A stretch of DNA of 64,000 nt. Source: Sitta carolinensis (lineage: Eukaryota; Chordata; Aves; Passeriformes; Sittidae). The translations under genes were made by a program, and so were the position numbers. Location of the stretch: positions 23,530,001 through 23,594,000 of the forward strand of contig CM063288.1 of the NCBI GenBank assembly GCA_032173965.1, written 5' to 3'. The notes under the pieces were generated by a model. The model was not told where the DNA came from, ran no database searches, and saw only the letters and a program-made list of their open reading frames with translations. This document shows, piece after piece, positions 14,702-27,200 of the stretch. Within the stretch, counting starts at the first letter, position 1. Each line of letters starts with the position of its first letter.

Positions 14702-15294
14702 CTATTTCCGCCGGGGCGGGGAGCTGTCCCTGTGCCGCTCGTCGCCCCTGCGGCTCGGGGGCTCCCTGTGCTGCTCGGGGTGCCGGCTGTGCCGCTCCCG
14801 CGCCTTCTCCGAACCGTTCCTGAAGCGCTCCTCCTGCTCCCCCTCCCTCGGGCTCACCCGGCCGCGCTCCACCTCCCGCGACTTCGAGCTCTCTCTTCTC
14901 CTACTACGATGCCCGTCGTCTTTGCTCCGATGTCTGTAATTTTCCTCATCAGACACAGAAGCTCTTCTTTCTCCTTTCTTCAGTTTTGAATTACTGTGTT
15001 TATTTTCTGGATCCTTACTTCTTTCATGGTTCCTATCCTTTCCGCCGTGGTAACCATCTCTGCCGTTGGACTCATCTCTGTGGTGGTACTTTGAAACATC
15101 ATCCCTCCTGTGCGATTCTCTTAAATGTCGGTGATTTCTTTCTGATTTGCTCTCAGTATCACTTCTTTCCTCTTGCTGCCTCCTTCTAATTTTCCTTTCA
15201 AGAGATTTCCTTCTCCTTTCTTGTTTTTTCCTGGAAACTTTATCAGATTCTCTGTTTTTCTTTTGCATTCTCCTTCTTTTGGCTTTAGAAACAT
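14702..15294 (-). CDS. CWC22: CWC22 last coding exon 19 (RS-like tail, residues 711-907, stop)
   Basis: Acceptor AATTTCAG, stop TAG at 14704-14702. Encodes a highly charged Arg/Lys/Glu/Asp/His/Ser tail, including [18 protein letters not shown] (human has KKRGERRNSFSENEKHTHR) and ending SSPPRRK (human ends KSPAKQK). The last 190 coding bases are far more GC-rich than the first 400. Confidence 0.94.
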
Positions 15295-18200
15295 CTGAAA
15301 TTATAATAAATTATGGAACCAAAGTTGCATTTTAGTTTAGTATATTAAACTTATTAAACTACAGAAAGCGTTCTAGAGTGTGTTTTTTTACCAGAAAACA
15401 TTTGTGCACATGTACAAAGGATCCAAAATAATGAACTCCTTATTTTTATCCCTTTGCCATCTGCAAGTGAAGCCTGTCTTTTGAAAACCTCAACTTGTCA
15501 TCACCCTCTTGCTGACTTGTACCCAAGGACCAGACCTAGACTGTAAAGTCATAAACCAAAGCACTCCCACAAATAATCTTTTTTCTAGGAAGATGACCTT
15601 CCCCAAACCATCCAGTGTCAAATACTTTTCCTGGAAAAGCTTATCAGTCAATGGAGATGAAAAACAGCAGATTAGGAAAAATTTCCAACACTATGCCCCG
15701 AGAAAAAAGAGGTAGGATGAAATGGCTGAAAATAATGGTATTGCAGCAATATAATAATGGCATAATTTTTCAGGAGAAATAGTGACAGCTTTGTCAACAA
15801 GATTAAAACTAACTACTGTATTTCTAAATACAAAGTAGTCTCATCTCACTGGAACAGGTCTTACCCTTCCTGTTTGCTCTTTATCAGGGACCTTCAGATC
15901 CCACTTGACAGTATTTGGCACTAACAGCTATTTACAATAACCATTCGTTCACCTTAGTGTATGAACTATAGAATCACATCAGCTGCTTTTCATTACCTTT
16001 TGAAAATATCACAACCATGAACTGATTTATTAGTACGTGCATTATCTGAATTGACTAGTCTTGTGTCCAAACTAAGGCTTGCTGACATTCTGTCAAAATG
16101 CAATGATGGATCAATTCAGATACATTTTAATCCATTAAGTTTTAAAAGTAGTGTTTTGCATACTATTTTACATCCACCAGTATGTAGGAAAAGACCTGAG
16201 AAAGCAAACAGTAAAGAACCAGGTGCTTTGATGGCAGATATGTTTTATCCTCTGCTGGACCTGTTTTAGAACTACCTCCCCAGGGCAGTGCTGAGCTGAG
16301 CAAGCTGATGAAGTTCCAAGCATTAATAGGCAGTACGACAGTAATCTCTAACTAAGCTCAATTTCTAACCAGCAGGTTTGCAATTTTTCTTTTATACACT
16401 GCGCCAACACTGAAATACTGCAGCACACTCCTCTGAAAAATGCCTCTTAACTCATCTAAATAATTTTATAGATTTAAAAATCTGCGAACACAGGAAGACT
16501 TTGGAGTTATAAATAGGAATGGAACTTCAACTCAGTTTACCATTAAAGAATACTGTTATTTCCAATTAGTGTTTTGACCACTGTGCTAAAGTACACAACA
16601 AACTGAAAAGTGAAATCAGGCTGCAAAGGTATCAAGGCACAAATTCTAATGAATGTGTTCCTCAATGGAGAAAAGGCAAGTAGTAAAAGAGAAGATCCTA
16701 AACTTGGATAAAACCCTGTTTCTACTCACAGACTGCAGCCTTGGTTTGCCACTAAGGACTGACCCCTCTGGTTGCTATCAAGCAGCTCAGCAGAGCTGCA
16801 GCTGTCCCGGCAGGACCATCTGGCTCTGTGCTGAACCAGTGCCTCCTGTGACCCTGTCTGGCTGTGCCCTCCTCTCGTGCTGCCATCACTAATGCTGTCA
16901 GCCACGACACCCGACTCCCACCTTGGACACGAGACTGTGCTGGAGAAAAGCACTGCATTTCCAAAGCAGGAGCAGTTCACACTGCTTTTATTTTATTAAT
17001 CATTTTCGTTTCAAAGACATGTAATAAATCAAATTAACTTCGAATCAGCAAACTTCCAGTGTTACAGGAAGTCATGCTGTGTTATCATCTGCTCCTGCTA
17101 TATATACCAGGGGAGACTGCACACACTAACTCATAATAGCAACTCTTGAAAGATTAAGCAGTGTTTATGACAGTTCATGTCTAATAGAAGTTTCTACATC
17201 AGCACAACAGTATAAGATACTAAACACTCATTATAATGTATAAAAATACAAATTAAGTTATCAGCAAAATGAAATTCTTCCTTGGAAATTCCTCTACAGA
17301 CAAGAACTTTCACCATATCGCCACACAAACTTTTCCTGAAGCAGAGGAATTAGAAATAGGGACTCAGACGGAGAACAATATTTAGAGACGTTGCTAGAAC
17401 TGAAGAACTGATTCCTGACTCAAGGAAGAAGTATGTATTTCCAGGAAAAGACACAAGGAGTATCAAGCTCACTCAGTTAAGCCAAGAAAAAAAGACAAGA
17501 GTCTCTACAGTTCGCCAGTAAACACAGAAAATAATTGGGAATGACTCTAATCCCTCAATCCTCCAATAAACTGAAGTCATAGTAGAGTGCAACAGTTATC
17601 AATTGTATAAAGAAAGTAACCTGCAAACCAACATTTCTCAGATATTTAAGTGTCTAAAAATGGAACATAGTTTTCCTGAGTTCAAATTCAAAAATAAACT
17701 TCCATGAGAAATACTTAATATTTTAAAACTTTAAGATAAAAAAAACTGATTAGTTTTTAAAACAGAGAAATGACCACTGACTATAGCCAGATTTTCCTCA
17801 AAACAAGTATACATAGAAACAGTAATAAATATATCTGGAGAAATAAAAGAGAAGCAAATAGTTGTACTGCTGGTGTTTAAATACCTGAGTCACTGCTGCT
17901 GTCACTGCTAGATGAGGAGTCACTGCTGCTGGATGACTCTGAACTACTACTGCTGCTGTCAGAATCAGAATCTGAGGAAGAGTCTGTGTCTGAAGATGAG
18001 GAGGAATCTGATGACTCGACATTTTGCTTCTGTGTCATAATCAACTTCGGTGCATTTTTAAGATGTTCCCGTAATTCATCCCTAATTAGAAAAAAAAATT
18101 TTGTTCTTCAATTTTATTTGTTTGTTCGCGGGGAGAGGGTAGATGAAGAAAGTAAATATCAAATGAAAAAAGTGTTCCTCACGTTAGTCCTCCAAGGCCA

Positions 18201-21200
18201 ATAGAAGTGAAGAAATTGATGGCAAAGCGAGTGTTTCTTGGGTTATCCCGAGGCAATAATCCCTCGAAGAAAGGCTGCAGTGTCCTGATGGAAACAAACA
18301 TCTATATTAAACACCATGCCAGCTCAGCACTCTCACTGACCTCAAGAAATTGAAAGAGAAATTGTATGAATCTCCACAAGAAAGCAAAAATTTTCTCTTC
18401 ATGCATTTTTCAACACTTTCATTGTTTGTATCTGTGACGCATCTAATCAAATGCTATTTAAAAACTTGCTCTTTTATGACAACGCAAACCTCACACACAG
18501 GAGAGCTGCATACATACTGACAGATAATGCCAACTTTGTGAAGCCCTGAAGTGACTTGTGGAACTACAGCAGCCTGGGATAGCAAAGGATAACAGGCGCT
18601 GACCTAGAAGTTCAAAGATTAGGGATCCATGCTGAAATCCCCTCATACAGGGCCTTAGGCATGGTTTCAAATTTAAGTTTACATAAGCTAAAGCATCTAC
18701 CAAATTCTTAATCATCATACATAGAAGAAACCTCAACTTAGAGGAAATAGCTCAAGCAACTGCAAGCAACATTGTAAGAATGCAACACATTAAATCCCAC
18801 ACAGATTAAAAAGAATGTTATTTATACTACATTTAAGGATTAGCAAGTAATCCTAGAGAAACTGTTACTAATAGCTGGCATTTTTTTTAAGTTTTGTCAA
18901 AAAGAGAAGCCCCAGTAACATTCATTATGCAGCTTTATAGCTGAAAACATATAAAAATAAACTGGCACTGGGAAATTGTTACAGTAGCTGAGTGTCACTT
19001 GGGGGTGGAGGGGGAACAGATACCTCTTACAAAGAGTCACGCAGGTACCTGAACCCAAAATGACAGCAATGCACTCAGCTTCCAAAGTGACTCCTTGCAA
19101 TGATTAAATCTATACATGAACTTATTCTTGAAGTACTGCAGCTACAGAAGGGCAGTGTCACTTGAACCTGAACACAGAGCTCTTATCTGTACATTTTCAG
19201 ATAAAGACCCTAATTAAATTTACAGTTTTGAAAATAAAATTTCAACTTACTCATCTTTTAATCTTGCATTTAAATTAGGAAGTCCCATATATTCACTGAG
19301 TTCCTGAAAGAATATCTTGACAAAAATTCTACTGGAGGATGTGGTAGTTTCTTCACTCAGTATTATACATTCAAGGACCTGAAAATATTCAGAAAAGCAT
19401 TAACCTTTACTTAAACATACATGATTTTTTTAACTTAAAAAATTTCCTCCTGAAATAACTAATAAAACCTGTTTTCTTTCCCCCGAGGTTCAAAAATTCT
19501 AGTCAAGACTATCTTTATCAAAAATTCTTTTCTACCATCTGAGAGCAGCTGTTGATCATTTTTATGCTAGTAATTCTTTAAGGACTTTTTTTTACCTAGG
19601 AAAGCTCCACAAGACAAAATCAGATGTGTGAACTTCTGGCAAGTTAAGAGATTTGGGACTTAAATACACGAGGGCTAAAATATTTGGACTGACTTATGCA
19701 TGCTTGAGGAATGACAATTAGACTAGGCTATGAAACAAGAAAAAAACAAAATGAAAAGAGAAGTTACCTTGATATTTATTTCTTAATTTTTAATGTTATA
19801 ATATAATATATTTCAGAATACGAGATTGCTTTTATTTATTAGGTATTTAAATCATAAAATGGAAGTAATTTTAATTGTCTTATAATTCAACACAACTTCT
19901 AATTTATCAAAATTTAGAAGCTCAAAACTCTTTTCCAAAAGAAGTACCTTTTAGCCAACCAATTCCAGCTGAACTCCCTAAAATAATAGCTTAAATCAAC
20001 TACTGAAAAATGGGGAGAGAGGAAGATGATACACTAGGGGGAGAAAGAGGAGATGGAACAAACCAGAATTCTTCAAGAGTGTCTGAAAAGTTACTTAAGA
20101 TAATCCAGTTTGCCACAAGTCATTACAAACAGTAGAATAATATCAGAATTAATGTATTTTATGTTACTGTGGTGTACTGGAGATTAATTGTTGAACAAGA
20201 TATCAAAGACAATGGCTTTTTGTTTTAACTTACACTCCAGGGAATTGAATCAGTGTACAGGAGATGAGCAAACATCTTGGCCACATTCCTCAGTTTGTTC
20301 GTTTCCAAACGATGAATGGTATCGTACTGTTCCTTGAAAATGGCTTCAAAGGATTCCATATATTCTTTCTTTAACATGCAGAAACGCTGAGACAACATGG
20401 TACAACTTAAACAACCACTTTAAATAAAACATTAAACATGTAAATAACCTACAACTAAGTGACCTAAAGGTGTCATTATTTACTACAAGACTTCCTTTAT
20501 AAATAACCCTTGGAGGAAGAGCAAACACTCAAATGGATATATTTTATAGCTTTGAGCTGTTTGTCAGGACAAGAAACTCATTTGCATTGCAAAATAGTAA
20601 TTATCAATTCTGAACTACAGCAAATTATTTAGCATTTTGCTTGACTTTCGTACATCAGGTATTTTCACCTGATACAACCCCATGTTTTTTCAGGACATCA
20701 CTGAACGACTATTTCAATTTAGAGAGGCATCAGGAAACAGAAGTAAGACATTTTGGACATGAACACTTCAGAGAATATGGAAATCAACATTTACACTCAT
20801 CTGAACATACAGATTCATATGGCTAGTGCTTTGTAACTGACTGTCAGCAAAAGGATTTCCTGGAATAATGGATGAAAAATACAAATGCTTTCAGCACAGC
20901 TTGCTCCCTTGAGAAGACAAGTATTTCATCTTAACCCTTCAGACATGTCAATATTATCGATAGGGAAAACTTTAGTAAGAAATAACTGCAGCTAAATTAG
21001 CAGTCACACAAAACTAGAGAGTTAGCTCTTTATTGAAGAGCAAACAAAACACCCACAAGCCCAGGACAGTAAGTATTCAATCTTGTGCTCTAAATTAAAC
21101 CTACTAAGCAGCTTTGAACAAGGTGGTAAATGACAAAAAGAGTCTCCAAGATTAATCTTCAGCACTGTGAAAAAGCTATTTTCTGGTAACTCATAATACT

Positions 21201-24200
21201 ATTATGTCTTTCAACCATTTCTTTGCTACTGATTTATTGTTCTACCATAATGAGAAAAAAGGGAGGCAAAATAAGCAACGATATAAAGGGAAAGTGAGTT
21301 CTCATTCTGCACTGCCTATGCTTTATACAATCCAAGTGCTAATTCAATCCACTAAAACAATCAACTAACATAAGCATTTTCAGAATGATAAAAAGACTTA
21401 GTTTTATTTATCCATTAAATCTGAAGTTTGACGCACAAAAAACAGAGGACAACAATGACATTTTCTATCATAATGTATAAAATCTGAAACAGAACTCACC
21501 CCTGCCAGTAACCCAAAGAATTTCTCATATGTTCTTTGCTGAGCACAGCAGTCAAGTATCATATTGCAGAGTTCTTTCTGGGTTATGGAAAAAAGAATAT
21601 TTCTCTAGGTAAATTCACTGTAGCAGCAAAAAAACACCATCAATACATACCAAGTAAATGAAGGAAGCCTTACACGGTTGTGAGCTTTGAAATGAGTATT
21701 TATATCAAACTTCATTAGCAACACCAGTAGTTTTTTGAACTTTTCTGGGAAATGAATATGAACTTCTGCCCTTCAAATTTCCTATTCTGCATAAACTAAG
21801 ATTTATGTGTTAACAGAACGCACATCTAACAAAAAAAGTCAGAACTCATTTACAAATTGACTTTACCACAATGAAAAAAGAAGTTACAAGATAAAAAGTA
21901 AAGTTTTGAGGGCTTTTTTGTTTGTCCTTCGCCTCTTTTTTGTGATATTCTGTCTAGGGCTTCTTTTTGTTTGCTTGAAAGAGCATTTACAGAAAATGAA
22001 AATTCCTTACAACTTCCAGGTGTCAAAACGGCTTACAGACAAACTATCTGGAAACAATGTGCATTTCTTAGCATTTCCAAAATCAGAAATATCTGTCAAT
22101 GTTGGTATATACTAATACCCTTAACTATTCAGCCATAATTTGCCTGACAAGCCCTGCTTAGCATAACCAAGCAGAAGGCTGAGTTTCACTGCAATGGCTT
22201 CAGCCCTGAGGGAGATGTTTAGAAAGACTAAACTTTGGGGGGCCAAGATGCCTGGACTTCCTCTCTCACCAAGAGAAACATTTCTAAAGCAGCTGTTTTA
22301 GGCTGAATTCTGAATCCCCTTTTACAGAAGAGCATTCCTCCTTCTTGGCTAGGAATGAACAGAGGAAGCCTAGCTAGATTAGTCTCCCAAAACGTTTGTG
22401 CATGCCCCATCATCGACAGCCTACCTTCCATGTTCCTGTCTCCTTGGTGAACATGGATGGAAGAACAGAAGATGCTCTCCCGTTCTGTAATGCCAATGAT
22501 GTACGACAGGTAGCCCAGTCTTTCTGGAATACAGGCTCTCTGGCACCCTTCCTCCTTGTCTTACAGCACCATCACCCCAAGATTATTACCAGATCAACTT
22601 CTGGTAGCTGCCTCTTCCTCCCCTTTCACACACAGCAAACCAGGAACCAGAGGTTTCTGAACACTTTGCACCTCACCTCTCGGGCCAGAGCCCTTCACCA
22701 GCTGAAAGCAGAGGTCCTGGCAAGTGAGACCTTGCAGGTTTAAAAACCAAACTTATTTCCCTGACCTTCTGCCTGAGACACAGCTTGTAATGCAGCTGTG
22801 AATTGGTTTAGGGTACATTTGGCAACATTAATTAAGACAAGTGAGCAAATGTTTTCATATAAATTAAAAGCCATGAAATTATACAATGCTTAAAATAGCC
22901 CTGCAGTTTTTGCCCATTCACATTTTTATTACTGTTTTCTCCTAAGACAAATTCCATAGTGTAATCCAATTTATGACACCTAAATAGGTTTCTGGCTGTC
23001 AGTCATGTACCTTTCATTATTAGTTTAATTTTTCTTTAAACTAATAGTAACATTCCTATAAAAACTACTGGATGATTTCAAGCATTTTGTTCTTTCTGTA
23101 TCTTTCACCAATTTACTGTAGCATACACTGGATTTCATATTCTCCCACTTGCATCATTCTTCCAAGCAAGTATTCAGAAGAAACATTTTTGCTCATCATA
23201 AAAGCTCAAAACAAATAAAAAGGCAACCACGCTGAACAAGAAAAGAAACCACTCCTCCAAATAACAAGGCATTAACGCATCAAATAAACTTACAGATGTG
23301 TTTAAAGGCATTCCTTTTAACACTGTCACACTGTGTTAATGTGATGTATCAAAATGCATATTAACTTTTTATATTATCCCATTTTACAGTAATGCTGCAG
23401 TTAATCAGTTTTGAACAATATAAAAGGCAAAGTGCTGATGCCACTGTTAATAATGTCAAGAAGACTTGAAAACAAAATTACTTTTCTTCCTCATCTTAAA
23501 TGCAATTATAGCCTTGGTATCCCCTGTGGTTTACAGTAATTAAATATTTTAACATTTTAATTAAATATTACTATGATTTCTAGGAAGGTTTCTTGAATAA
23601 CAAATTGCAAGAAAAAATGTTTGCCCATGAAGACCTTCTTGCTGGTGCTATCTAAAGAATTTGAGGTTAGGTCTAGAGTAACTGTCTTCCAGATTTAAAA
23701 AACAAACTTTACAATTATTTAGTTACTTCTTGAGAGATGCAACAAGCTCAGATGGCAGTTCAAGCTTAATTTACAGCTTCAAAAGTTAGTGAACAAATTT
23801 CTGTACTCCCAATGATGTTTATGGCACGAAGAGCCTGTTATTTAGTCTATTACTTGCTTTGAAGACCACAAAGAATTTGTTGCCCAATTTTACAGGCAAT
23901 TTCTATATTGTATTGTTAAACTATTTTCATACAATGCTCAACAAGTAACTAATCAGCTTAGTTAAGGAAGTATACATAGCTATCCAATCACGAAGTAAAA
24001 CACTTCAAAATATCTGACATCTCTACGGATGGTGAATCATCTTTTGTGAAGATCTTGAATTAATTATTGCATCACAGAGAACAATAACAATTCCCAAAAC
24101 TGCCAAGACAGAAGAAAAGGAGAAAGATCCTGCTCAATGCACTGCATTTCTCAGTTCTCCCTGAACAGTCTCTATTTGCTCTTACCCAAACAGAATAACA

Positions 24201-27200
24201 GTTTAGATGAACCGTGACTCAACCTAACATGGCAAGGATCATAATACATTTAACTATGCTAAAGGAAAAGACAGAAAAATCAGGCTTGTTTTGGATTTTT
24301 CTCCTGGTTTTACCATTTCAAAACACAAGCACACCCTGCCCATTCTACCTACTCTCAGCTTCAGAGAAAGGCTGTGTTCATGGCAGGCAGAAGAGCTAAA
24401 GCAACTTATCCTCTTCTGATCACGGGTTCCTTTTCACAGCTAGTACTTCCCCTTGCCCCTTTTCCCCTCATTTTTTGCAACTTCTTTCAGATTTGCATTC
24501 AGCCAAGACTGCAGTTTCAGAGCTGCCTCCATGCAGAGGTCACTTCTGCCCTCCTTGGCTGGAAGTAATGCTATTTCCATCTCCCCTCACTTGCCAGCCC
24601 CAGAGCTCTGTTCCATCCATTGCATACACAAGCTGAAGCCATCAGGAAACATCCCCACCCTGTAAGCTAGCCTCAAAACAAAAAAATTTCAATGTCAACA
24701 CTTCATTTCTAGAAGTTTCTTCACAGAAGTAAAGGAATTGATTTGCCAGGAGCAAACCTAGTGCAGGCCTTAGGTTCATTTAAATCAATGTGAAATTGGA
24801 ATTATGTGAAACGAGTGCCTTGCATTTTATGTATTTTCACTGCTTTCACAGATGCCACACTTTTCCTTTTCTCTCTTTTAATTCACTGAAGTGTATTTTA
24901 CTCCCACTGACTATCTTAAAGCTTTTCTTACTGCTGCATATTTTAATGAGTGCAACCATCACACAGCCTACTTTTCCCAGCATCTCTTCTTAATTTGTCA
25001 AGTTACCACTCAGAGCCAAAGCTGGCAAAGCCATGGAAGGTGTTTAAGCAGCAGGCAGCCTCTTGTCAAACTATATGCAGTGCTTTTAACAGCTACTACA
25101 AAGTCTCCAGGTCTGTCCTGTGCTCAGCTAATGGTCTTCCTCAACTTTTGTCCCTTTTTTTTTGCTCAACCTCTTCTCTGTTTAGAGCAATATATGCTTA
25201 AAGCTGAATATAGTTATCACAAATCTTGCATAAATCAGACTTAATATTTTACATTGGAATCATTAACTGGATATAAGGATAGATATATTTTTAATCACAT
25301 TGCTACAAGTATGCAACACATAAACACACACCAAAATGAAATAATACATCAAAGTCTAGAAGTATCTCTTTCCTTCTACCTGAAGGCTGCACATGCAAAA
25401 CTCCACTTTAATTTTGATTTCCACTTTGATTTCACTGAGGTAATCTGAGCAATTCCACCTCCTTAGGTTAAATGCATATACACATCTGTGGAAAATCAAA
25501 ATTAAGTCAGAATTCTAGCTAAGGCCTGCTACCATTAAAACAGCAGCCTAATTCTTTATGGACTCTGTATCTTAATTTTGTAGACATCAACATGGTATAT
25601 GCATGCAATGCACTTTTTTTTTTAATTGATAAATCATGGAAATTCAGAATGATTCTGCACCTCAGGCGCACAAAAACCTCCTGCTTCAAAAGACAGGAAA
25701 GCTACTTGAGGATGATTATCTTTTACAGACAGTAGCAAGGCTGTGAACTCATCATGGTGCAGTTGCTAAACCCACCAGCTGCAATGCCCTCCAATGAGAG
25801 AAGAAATTAATATATCTAAGAAATCATCAATCTGACCAGAGCGTAATTATCAGCCTTAGACCATCCCACTCTACAGCAGTTTTGTGAACCATCTTTTCAG
25901 AGAAAGCGAAAATAGTCAAGTCAACACAAGTACTTGTGTTATCTTCAAGACTTGAGGCATAAATAACACGAGACACTGACACTCCCACACCAGCAACCAG
26001 GACTGCTTTGAGCAAGCGACACCAACCCGTAAAAATAAAGATGTGTCAGATGCATGCATAATTCTTTCAGAAGGCTGTGCCTAAAAGAAATTTTTTCATT
26101 TAAAGTAAAAAAAAAAATAAATCTGGTGACACATTACCTTTATCTGGAATATGCACAGTGTTAGAAGAGGCTCTAATTTAATTTAGCAGCATTTCTGTAT
26201 ACTAGTTCTTATCAGAAGCCAAGAAAGAAGAAAAGTCTAAAAGCCAACTCATTTTAGGCACATTTTCAAGGAGCAAGAACAATGTATGGTTGGTTTAATT
26301 TTATTAGTTGTCTGCATTTCAGCTGGGCTTGTTTGCTTGCTTTCCCCACAGTTCAGAAGCCAGAACAACTGGCAATAGCACTCTCTTCTAACTACAGTTT
26401 TAATTTATTTATTTTTTTCTTCTTTGGTAATACATGGGATTAATACATATGGGATAATAACAGTACTTTTTTAAAAAAATAAAATCGTGAGCTCTGCCAA
26501 GACTGAACATATGTCCAAAGAAGCAATTGCAAGGCTTGTTCAGAACAGCTTTGCACAGACTGTAGTACAGACAGCAGAGCTATTTTACTTTTGATCTGCA
26601 GGCTTCAGTTGGGTCTAAACAACATGAATAAAAGCTAAACCAAATCCTAGTAAATTTACTTAGAAATGAAAGAACTTCAACACTTTAAATGCTTGTCCTA
26701 AAAAAAAAAAAAAAATCAGAGTGCTGACACCCCTCCTCAGCAGCTGGTCCTAAACTGCAATGCCAAAAAGCAGTATTATGTTGTTCCAGTCCACAGATTA
26801 TCCATCTGAACCTTAATCCTCTTTCTGTGACTCAGAGCTGTGTGATAGATCCATTACTGGTATTAAACAGACAAACAACTTGTGTTGCATAGCAGTTAAT
26901 GTGACATGATGATCTGATAAATTCAACCACTGGTAAAAACTGCTAATATATTTCTGAAGTCAGCCCTGATAAATCACACCAAGTTTCTAGACTTTCTACA
27001 CAAGACTTCAGGAAGAGTTATCCAGACAGATGGTCATGAAGACTACATTAGTCTCAAACTTGTTGTTTGCATCTCTCTTTAGTTTTTTGATTGTATTTAA
27101 TTGACAATCTACTACTCAATGCTTGTGGAAAATACTCAATGACAAAATTAAACAAATATTGTATTAAGTAAAGCCTTTCAGAAGAAAAGCAGAAAGTCAC

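Larger units (their letters stand above)
18285..21499 (-). other. CWC22 introns flanking exons 15 and 16
   Basis: Three introns of 966, 855 and 1113 bases interrupted by the coding exons listed separately. AT-rich; nothing else recognised. Confidence 0.8.

Noticed and set aside
14626..14939. Plus-strand frames rich in Ala, Gly, Arg and Leu
   Set aside because: Antisense of the GC-rich end of the CWC22 last exon.
17798..18022. 74-residue minus-strand frame overlapping CWC22 exon 18
   Set aside because: Alternative frame of the Ser-rich exon that reads through the donor into the intron.
26904..26960. C/D-box snoRNA-like pair (ATGATGA and CTGA) on the plus strand
   Set aside because: Lies antisense to the host gene, has almost no terminal stem and no convincing C'/D' boxes.
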